Assembly (NCBI GenBank): GCA_027490255.1
Contig: JAIXYM010000114.1
Span: 1 to 41,791, forward strand
Direction: 5' to 3'
Source: Oxalobacteraceae bacterium
Lineage (GTDB): Bacteria; Pseudomonadota; Gammaproteobacteria; Burkholderiales; Burkholderiaceae_D
Length of the DNA: 41,791 nucleotides
Every line of letters begins with the position of its first letter. Position 1 is the stretch's first letter. The translations under genes were made by a program, and so were the position numbers. The notes below the pieces were generated by a model. That model worked only from the letters and a program-made list of their open reading frames with translations. It searched no databases and was not told the DNA's origin. Of the stretch, positions 35,986 through 41,791 are shown piece by piece.

Positions 35986-37334
35986 TGCGCATCCTCAGCG
36001 CTCTTGCTGCGGCCGCGTCCACCACGGCGCCGTCTCCGCTTGGGTGTGGCGGCATCGGCCTCGGGTGGCTTGCGGTTAAGCAGCGACTCACGGTCAACGC
36101 CATCGGCCTGCATGAATTCCGTCCACCAGTCGCCTAGTTCACCATCGACCTCACCTGACGCACAGCGCAGCAGAAGAAAGTCATAGCCCGCACGCAGGCG
36201 CGTGTGCTCCAGCAATTTGTAAGGTGATTTACCCGCGCGGCGTTCAAATCGGGGTTGCATCGCCCAGATATCTCGCATGTCGGTAGCAATCCGTCGCTGC
36301 AATGCGAGTTTTTCGGTCTGGCTATCGAGCACATCATCGGCGGCGAGATGCAGCGCTGGAATCGGGTATTCACCCGCTGCGCGATAAGCTTCCCATTTTT
36401 CCAGGACCTGATGCCACAACAGAGAGGCAAATAGAAAACCGGGTGAGACTGGTTTGCCTTGCCGTATACGTTCATCCGTATTGGCCAGCGCCAGTGTGAC
36501 AAATTTTTCGCCCATGGGCTGCTCGAGAACCACGTCCAGCAAGGGCAACAGCCCGTGATGCAATCCCTCTTGTCGGAGTTGCTGCAGACAAGCCATCGCA
36601 TGACCGCTCATCAGCAACTTGAGCATTTCATCAAAGACTCGCGCTACGGGCACATTGTTGATCAGCGGTGCCATCACGGAGATTGGCGCGCGGGTGGTCG
36701 GCGCAATCTTGAAATCGAGTTTCGCAGCAAAGCGCACCACGCGCAAAAGACGTACCGGATCTTCACGGTAACGCGCTTCAGGGTCACCGATCATGCGTAG
36801 CGAGCGGCTGCGAATATCCTTCATGCCGCCGTGATAATCGAGCACCAACTGCTGCTCCGGATCGTAATACATCGCATTGATCGTGAAATCACGCCGCTCG
36901 GCATCTTCGTGTTGCTCGCCGAAGGTATTGTCACGTAACACCCGGCCATGCTCGTCTTTAGGGGCGCCATCAGATGAACTGCCGCGGAAGGTGGTGACTT
37001 CAATCAGATCCTGACCAAACATGACATGCACGATCTGAAATCGTCGACCAATGATGAACGCGCGTCGGAACAGGCGCTTGATCTGTTCGGGTGTGGCATT
37101 GGTTGCCACATCAAAGTCTTTGGGTTTGAACCCCAGCACCATATCGCGCACCGCACCGCCGACGATGAAGGCTTTGAAGCCCGCACGCTGCAAGGTCTCC
37201 GTCACACGTACTGCATTGGATGACACATCGTCGGGATCAATGCCGTGTTCATCAGGCCCGAAAACCAGCGGTGCATGAGCCTCGCCAGTGTTTGGACCGT
37301 TGCCGAGAAGGCGGCGTATGAATTTTCTAATCAT
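35982..37334 (-). CDS. pcnB: Poly(A) polymerase I
   Basis: About 450 residues. Adds 3' poly(A) tails that promote RNA decay. The nucleotidyltransferase core has FIVGGAVRDMVLG and FDVATNATPEQIKRLFR, then RDFTINAMYYD and EDPVRLLRVVRFAAKL, the ClassII PAP/CCA signature; the basic C-terminal tail (PKRRRRRGGRGRSK) is typical of PcnB rather than of CCA-adding enzymes. ATG 37334 (MIRKFIRRLLG) overlaps the end of the HAD gene by eight bases and is preferred over ATG 37361. Confidence 0.95.
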   Translation of the reverse strand: MIRKFIRRLLGNGPNTGEAHAPLVFGPDEHGIDPDDVSSNAVRVTETLQRAGFKAFIVGGAVRDMVLGFKPKDFDVATNATPEQIKRLFRRAFIIGRRFQIVHVMFGQDLIEVTTFRGSSSDGAPKDEHGRVLRDNTFGEQHEDAERRDFTINAMYYDPEQQLVLDYHGGMKDIRSRSLRMIGDPEARYREDPVRLLRVVRFAAKLDFKIAPTTRAPISVMAPLINNVPVARVFDEMLKLLMSGHAMACLQQLRQEGLHHGLLPLLDVVLEQPMGEKFVTLALANTDERIRQGKPVSPGFLFASLLWHQVLEKWEAYRAAGEYPIPALHLAADDVLDSQTEKLALQRRIATDMRDIWAMQPRFERRAGKSPYKLLEHTRLRAGYDFLLLRCASGEVDGELGDWWTEFMQADGVDRESLLNRKPPEADAATPKRRRRRGGRGRSKSAEDAQ

Positions 37335-37998
37335 TAAACAGGTGCAGTATCGGCCAGCCATGCGCTTGTGCGTGAGACGTCAGCTTGGCATTAGGATTGG
37401 TGGCAACAGGATGGCTTACTGCCGAGAGCAGCGGAATATCGTTCTGCGAATCGCTGTAGAACGTGCTGCGGCCAAAACTGGACAGCGACAGATTCATTGT
37501 CGAGAGCCACTGATGCAGGTTGATGACTTTGCCCTCTGCAAAGGGTGGCGTTCCGATATGCCGGCCAGTGATTTGTCCGTTACTATCGAGTTCGGGTTCG
37601 GCTGCAATCAGGTGAGGTACGCCGAAGGCGTTGGCAATCGGACCAGTCACAAACCGGTTGGTGGCTGTAACAATGGCGATCAGATCGCCCTCCTGCTGAT
37701 GCTTTTCAATGAGTGCCACTGCTTCAGGTCGAATCGCCGGCGCAATGACCTCGTTCATGAACTGGACATGCCAGGCATCGAGCTGGTCGCGAGCAAAACG
37801 CGCGAGCGTGCCAAACGCGAATTCGAGATACTCGACCGGGTTGAGCGTGCCTTGCTGGTACTGCTCGTAGAAGACCGCATTGCGTGCGGTGAACGTTGCC
37901 TGATCCACCGCACCGGCGCGTACCAGGAATTGTCCCCATTCATAGTCCGAATCCAAGGGAAGCAGCGTATTGTCGAGATCGAAAAGCGTGAGGTTCAT
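37327..37998 (-). CDS. HAD-IB family phosphatase (SerB-like)
   Basis: 223 residues. LTLFDLDNTLLPLDSDYEWG is motif I with the nucleophile aspartate, VTATNRF is motif II, and TFYSDSQNDIPLLSAVSHPVATNP is motif IV. The sub-family resembles SerB; members have been named phosphoserine or histidinol-phosphate phosphatase, but the substrate here is unknown. It starts inside the hda stop codon (ATGA overlap) and ends inside pcnB, so the three are translated from one message. Confidence 0.88.
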   Translation of the reverse strand: MNLTLFDLDNTLLPLDSDYEWGQFLVRAGAVDQATFTARNAVFYEQYQQGTLNPVEYLEFAFGTLARFARDQLDAWHVQFMNEVIAPAIRPEAVALIEKHQQEGDLIAIVTATNRFVTGPIANAFGVPHLIAAEPELDSNGQITGRHIGTPPFAEGKVINLHQWLSTMNLSLSSFGRSTFYSDSQNDIPLLSAVSHPVATNPNAKLTSHAQAHGWPILHLFND

Positions 37999-38681
37999 GA
38001 GGTCGGTTGAGCGTCGCCGAGCTGCAGCAGCTCTCGCAACAGCGGCATCGTAATGGGGCGCTGAGTCTCCAGAGAGTAGCGGTCCAGCGCATCTAGGATC
38101 GCTGACAGCGATTGCATGTCTCTGCGAGAGTGCGTTAGGAGGTAGGGTAACACGCCCGGCGAGAGTACTAGCCCACGGGCATCGGCTGACTTCGATAGTG
38201 CGTCGATTTTTTCTTCGTCAGACAGACCTTGGACCTGATAGACCAGACCCCAAGCCAGCCGCGTACGCAAATCCTCGCGCAGCATTAGCTGTGCCGGTGG
38301 TCTGCTGGCAGCGGCCACCAGCACGCCACCGGCTTCGCGTATCTGGTTATAAAGTGCAAATGCCGTAATCTGCTGGTCGTCATCGAGACGGTCGCAATCG
38401 TCAAGCAGATACAGCAGTATCTCTGGCGACCATACATAATTCTCTGCGGGTTGGTCGGCGCTCAGGTAAAGCGATCGTCCGCCTGCGGCCAGTGCATACA
38501 GCAAGTGAGATTTGCCAGCGCCTGCCTCACCCCAGAGGGTAATGAAACGCTGATCCAGTGTGGTCGTTTCTCTACGCGCGATATGGCGGAGTATTGCAGC
38601 GAGTTCTTGGTTACGCCCAATGACGAAGCTATCGAGTGTCGGCGGTCCTGCGGCACCCCAATCAAGCAGTAACTGCCTCAT
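37995..38681 (-). CDS. hda: DnaA regulatory inactivator Hda
   Basis: 228 residues. Hda, bound to the sliding clamp, promotes ATP hydrolysis by DnaA and so limits re-initiation of replication. The extreme N-terminus MRQLLLDW matches the clamp-binding motif. Walker A is GEAGAGKSHLL, the Walker B-type acidic stretch is LLYLLDDCDRL, and the sensor-2 region is near HSRRDMQSLSAILDALDR. It has no DNA-binding domain IV, unlike DnaA. Its ATG overlaps the perM stop as ATGA. Confidence 0.93.
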   Translation of the reverse strand: MRQLLLDWGAAGPPTLDSFVIGRNQELAAILRHIARRETTTLDQRFITLWGEAGAGKSHLLYALAAGGRSLYLSADQPAENYVWSPEILLYLLDDCDRLDDDQQITAFALYNQIREAGGVLVAAASRPPAQLMLREDLRTRLAWGLVYQVQGLSDEEKIDALSKSADARGLVLSPGVLPYLLTHSRRDMQSLSAILDALDRYSLETQRPITMPLLRELLQLGDAQPTS

Positions 38682-39745
38682 GACTGATTGTAGAAGCTGC
38701 TATTGAGATAATGTCGGCGCAAACGACCAAACACCACCAGTAGAATCGCAGAGGCGGGTAGTGCCAGTAGTACGCCCACAAAGCCGAATAACTGACCAAA
38801 CGCGAGCAACGCAAAAATCACTGCAAGCGGATGCAGACCGATGCGCTCGCCCACCAGTCGTGGTGTCAGATAAAAACTTTCGATGAACTGTCCCAGCCCA
38901 TACACAATAGCCACGGCGATAAGCCCATGGGCAGTATCAAACTGCAGCACCGCTGCGACGATAGCCAAAAGCAAGCCCACACCAAAGCCGATGTAGGGAA
39001 TGAACACCAGCAGCCCGGTAAACAGACCGACCGGAAGCGCGACATCGAAACCAGCTACGGCAAGGCCAATCGAGTAGTACGCCGCCAGCAGCAGCATGAC
39101 CAGTAATTGACCGCGGAGATATTGCGCGAGCAGGCTGTCGACTTCCTGTGCTATCGAGGTCACCTGTGCAATCCAGCGGCGTGGCACCGTTTCACTGATT
39201 CGCGCAAACAGCGTATGCCAGTCTAGTAATACATAAAACAGCACGATCGGTATCAGCAATAGCGTTGCAGCCCATCCGATGACGGCCGTGCCGCCCACCC
39301 GCAGCCAGTTCAGCATGGCGCCGCTCAAGCCATCGCTTGCAGCCAGTTTTTCAGTGATGATTTCCTGGATGCCCGCCAAATCAAGCCGGCCACCCATACC
39401 CATTTGACGCAGCCAGACGCCCACACTGCCATCGATGCGGTCTAACAGTATGGGCAGCCTTTGTCTGAGGATGGGTAGTTCTTCACCCAGTACGGGCAGG
39501 ACGATGAGGACGATGGCAGCGATCAGCAGCCCGACAGCAGCCATGGCGATCAGCGCCGCCACGGTGCGCGGCATTCCGCGTGTCGTTAGCGCATCTACCC
39601 CGGGGTTGAGGATGTATCCAATAATTCCCGCAGCGACAAAGGGCGTCAGAATAGGCCCGAGCAGGACCAGCATAACGGCCAGCAAAATGCCGACGGCTAG
39701 CCATAGCAGGGTCTGTCTTTGTTCGGGCGTGGTCACAATGGGCAT
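38678..39745 (-). CDS. perM: AI-2E family transporter / PerM-type permease
   Basis: About 355 residues with seven to eight membrane helices, in the AI-2E transporter (UPF0118) family. LGPILTPFVAAGIIGYILNPGVDAL, the helical SEKL-type middle region, VGLFTGLLVFIPYIGFGVGLLLAIV and SFYLTPRLVGERIGLHPLAVIFALLAFGQLFGF are typical. Substrate unknown; homologues export small molecules or sodium. ATG 39745 (MPIVTTPEQRQ) is chosen; the frame opens at 39805 but those residues are not membrane-protein-like. First gene of the hda-HAD-pcnB-folK run, divergent from purM. Confidence 0.88.
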   Translation of the reverse strand: MPIVTTPEQRQTLLWLAVGILLAVMLVLLGPILTPFVAAGIIGYILNPGVDALTTRGMPRTVAALIAMAAVGLLIAAIVLIVLPVLGEELPILRQRLPILLDRIDGSVGVWLRQMGMGGRLDLAGIQEIITEKLAASDGLSGAMLNWLRVGGTAVIGWAATLLLIPIVLFYVLLDWHTLFARISETVPRRWIAQVTSIAQEVDSLLAQYLRGQLLVMLLLAAYYSIGLAVAGFDVALPVGLFTGLLVFIPYIGFGVGLLLAIVAAVLQFDTAHGLIAVAIVYGLGQFIESFYLTPRLVGERIGLHPLAVIFALLAFGQLFGFVGVLLALPASAILLVVFGRLRRHYLNSSFYNQS

Positions 39746-39870
39746 GTCTCGCGGGGCCGGGGAGGGCGATTTGGTAAAATGTCGGTCGCTCCGGCACTCT
39801 GGCACCGTAGCGGCTGCGCCATTTTACCGTTTCCTCTGCCTGATTTCCCATTCATTCATCATCCGTGATC

Positions 39871-40914
39871 ATGTCCACAAAGCCCCCGGTTTCCCTCTCT
39901 TATCGTGATGCAGGTGTTGATATCGATGCCGGCGATGCCTTGATCGAAGCGATCAAACCATTCGCCAAGCGTACGATGCGCGACGGTGTACTTGCCGGTA
40001 TCGGTGGCTTTGGTGCGTTGTTTGAAGTCAGTAAGAAATACCGCGAACCTGTGCTGGTCTCCGGAACCGACGGTGTGGGCACCAAACTGAAACTGGCTTT
40101 TCATCTGAACCGGCACGACACGGTCGGTATCGATCTGGTCGCCATGAGTGTTAATGATATTTTGGTCCAGGGTGCTGAGCCCCTGTTCTTTTTAGATTAC
40201 TTTGCCTGTGGCCGTTTGGATGTTGCTACTGCGACCGACGTTATCAAAGGCATTGCGGCGGGTTGCGAACAGGCTGGCTGTGCCTTGATCGGCGGCGAGA
40301 CAGCAGAGATGCCGAGTATGTATCCCGATGGTGAATATGACCTCGCCGGTTTTGCTGTAGGCGCAGTAGAAAAATCCCGGATCATTGACGGTAAAAAAAT
40401 CAGCCCCGGCGATGTCGTGCTCGGTTTGGCGTCTTCAGGCGCGCATTCGAACGGCTACTCGCTGGTGCGCAAAATTCTTGATGTCGCCAAGCCCGATCTG
40501 AATGCGGACTTTCATGGGCGGCCACTATCGGATGTGCTGATTGCACCAACGCGCATTTATGTAAAGCCGTTGCTGGCGCTAATGGAAAAAATTGATATCC
40601 ATGGCCTGGTCCACATCACCGGCGGTGGCCTAGTTGAAAACATTCCGCGCGTATTGCAACCTGAGCTCACCGCCGTACTGCACCGCGATGCCTGGCAGAT
40701 GCCACCGTTGTTCACATGGCTTCAGCAGCATGGTGGTGTCGAGGATGCGGAAATGCATCGTGTCTTTAATTGCGGGATCGGCATGACAGTCATTGTCGCT
40801 AAAGACAAGGCGGACGAAACTGAAGCGATGCTCAGGCAATCAGGTGAAACAGTCTTCCGTTTGGGAGAAATTCGTGAGCGTCAGCAAGGCGAGCCGCAGA
40901 CTATCGTCGAATAG
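39871..40914 (+). CDS. purM: Phosphoribosylformylglycinamidine cyclo-ligase
   Basis: About 347 residues. Closes the imidazole ring to make aminoimidazole ribotide in purine synthesis. [62 protein letters not shown] and [11 protein letters not shown] are the conserved PurM blocks. ATG 39871 is used; the GTG at 39865 only adds two residues. Divergent from perM, and its stop lies 7 bases from the end of the convergent unknown gene. Confidence 0.97.
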   Translation: MSTKPPVSLSYRDAGVDIDAGDALIEAIKPFAKRTMRDGVLAGIGGFGALFEVSKKYREPVLVSGTDGVGTKLKLAFHLNRHDTVGIDLVAMSVNDILVQGAEPLFFLDYFACGRLDVATATDVIKGIAAGCEQAGCALIGGETAEMPSMYPDGEYDLAGFAVGAVEKSRIIDGKKISPGDVVLGLASSGAHSNGYSLVRKILDVAKPDLNADFHGRPLSDVLIAPTRIYVKPLLALMEKIDIHGLVHITGGGLVENIPRVLQPELTAVLHRDAWQMPPLFTWLQQHGGVEDAEMHRVFNCGIGMTVIVAKDKADETEAMLRQSGETVFRLGEIRERQQGEPQTIVE

Positions 40915-40921
40915 TGCTTGC

Positions 40922-41449
40922 CTAGCAATCGTCATAAGGGCTCGTGCGGCCGTTCAGATGAACCTGCACTAGTCGGCCATTTCGCATGTTGAAGAAAAAC
41001 CGAAAATCATCGCGATCCCCATCGCTACCATCGCAATACATGATGTAGTTGTCTTCGTTCAGACTGCGTTTTGGTTCGCCCAGATAGCCATCTGCAGGTA
41101 CTGATCGACGAGTCACTTGCGGCACCGGAATCCGAAATCTCAACGTACCATCCGGTTTGAGTACGTTCCAGTATCGCCCGCCCGGCGTGACATACACTAG
41201 CCCCGATCTGTCAGGGATAGGCACTGGACAATGCCGATCTTCTATCACCTCGTCCTGAAACTTCCAACGTGTGGCTACCGGAAAGCGTGTCTTATCGGGG
41301 CCGATCAGTTGATAAATCCATTTCATGATGTCGCGCGTCGGCTCATGAAAGCGAGAAACTGATCCGTCATTCCAGACCCGCACTGGATTTTTTATCAGAT
41401 CGCACGCCTTCAATTTCAATTTTTGAGGCGGATTAGTGTCCTCGTTCAT
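40922..41449 (-). CDS. Hypothetical protein, acidic N-terminus
   Basis: About 175 residues that I do not recognise. It looks soluble, with no signal peptide or membrane helix. Visible stretches are VWNDGSVSRFHEPTRDIMKW, GLVYVTPGGRYWNVLKPDG and YLGEPKRSLNEDNYIMYCDG; the C-terminal part is rich in Asp, Arg, Phe and Gly and ends in a cysteine. ATG 41449 is chosen because GAGG stands 5 bases before it; ATG 41470 would add seven acidic residues without a ribosome site. Convergent with purM. It may be a lineage-specific gene. Confidence 0.6.
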   Translation of the reverse strand: MNEDTNPPQKLKLKACDLIKNPVRVWNDGSVSRFHEPTRDIMKWIYQLIGPDKTRFPVATRWKFQDEVIEDRHCPVPIPDRSGLVYVTPGGRYWNVLKPDGTLRFRIPVPQVTRRSVPADGYLGEPKRSLNEDNYIMYCDGSDGDRDDFRFFFNMRNGRLVQVHLNGRTSPYDDC

Positions 41450-41470
41450 CACATCCTCGTCAGCGTCCAT

Positions 41471-41791
41471 TGTGTATGAATGATTAGTGCGGCATTGAAG
41501 GAAGCGATTGACGTGATGCGTAGTTGAAGAGGTAGGTATGCATCATCGTCAATTCACGGTTTCGCTGCATGTTCTTGAATGATGCTTCAGACCTCATGCA
41601 TCACGATGAATTGCAGCGTTACGGATTGTCTTGCATTCGATGAGCATTGCAAGCATTGACTTTGGTTGGTGTCAAAGATGCTTTGCACTTTGTTCACTCA
41701 ATTTCGATTGTTGTCGCTAAATTTTCACGCTGCTGAAAAGCATGATTGATGCTTAGCATGATTGTTGAATTGCATGATTGTTATTTGGGTA
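41471..41791. other. Gene-free right end of the window
   Basis: About 320 AT-rich bases with no supported gene. GCATT-type motifs recur (41633, 41644, 41653), and a regular 16-base repeat starts at 41740. A frame opening at ATG 41758 runs off the edge but cannot be judged. Confidence 0.5.
41740..41787. repeat. Iteron-like repeats, exact 16-bp period, cut by the window edge
   Basis: GCATGATTG occurs at 41740, 41756 and 41772, so one copy begins every 16 bases; the remaining seven bases of each unit vary. The array may continue beyond the window. It resembles regulator or initiator binding arrays, but no function is shown. Confidence 0.75.

Overview
The window is a chromosomal segment from a betaproteobacterium, most likely of the order Burkholderiales and perhaps Oxalobacteraceae. 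I infer this from gene order typical of that order (fur/bamE-dapB, leuS-lptE-holA-proA, nadK-recN-hemH-grpE-dnaK-dnaJ, and purM divergent from perM-hda-HAD-pcnB-folK-dNK-panB) and from protein style. It is not proven from the sequence alone. No rRNA, tRNA, CRISPR array, phage or transposase gene was seen.

Layout. 1-3.8 kb: a truncated cell-wall amidase, then a minus-strand group of gabD, a Bcr/CflA exporter and a small secreted surface-adhesin-E-like protein. 4.0-5.7 kb: a 562-residue orphan with a low-complexity, S/T-P-R-rich N-terminus. 5.7-8.4 kb: a THUMP RNA methyltransferase, a 2-hydroxychromene-2-carboxylate isomerase homologue and hemJ, separated by inverted repeats. 8.4-13.9 kb: housekeeping genes leuS, lptE, holA and proA, followed closely by hemJ. 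14.2-17.5 kb: bamE-dapB-tonB-exbB-exbD, divergent from fur. 18.1-24.5 kb: hrcA and a HAD phosphatase on minus; nadK, recN, hemH and grpE on plus. 24.6-27.8 kb: dnaK and dnaJ. 28.0-32.5 kb: a visibly more AT-rich DSF quorum-sensing module, with an RpfC-like hybrid kinase, a haem-oxygenase-fold protein and convergent RpfF. 33.1 kb: a beta-carbonic anhydrase. 33.9-39.8 kb: a compact minus-strand run from perM to panB with stop/start overlaps. 39.9 kb to the end: purM, an unknown gene, and a gene-free stretch with iteron-like repeats.

How the genes fit together. Two sigma32-type promoters with identical 13-nt spacers precede grpE and dnaK, so the chaperone genes look heat-shock controlled; a repressor gene, hrcA, lies nearby but no CIRCE operator was found. 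fur sits opposite bamE-dapB-tonB-exbBD, placing the iron regulator beside the energy-transducing system for iron uptake.

The best candidates for new biology are: the DSF module carrying a predicted non-haem iron enzyme of a fold that includes the fatty-acid enzyme UndA and lacking an adjacent rpfG; the orphan protein at 3973-5661; the repeat families at 6979-7073 and 14043-14155; and the 16-bp repeats at the right edge.
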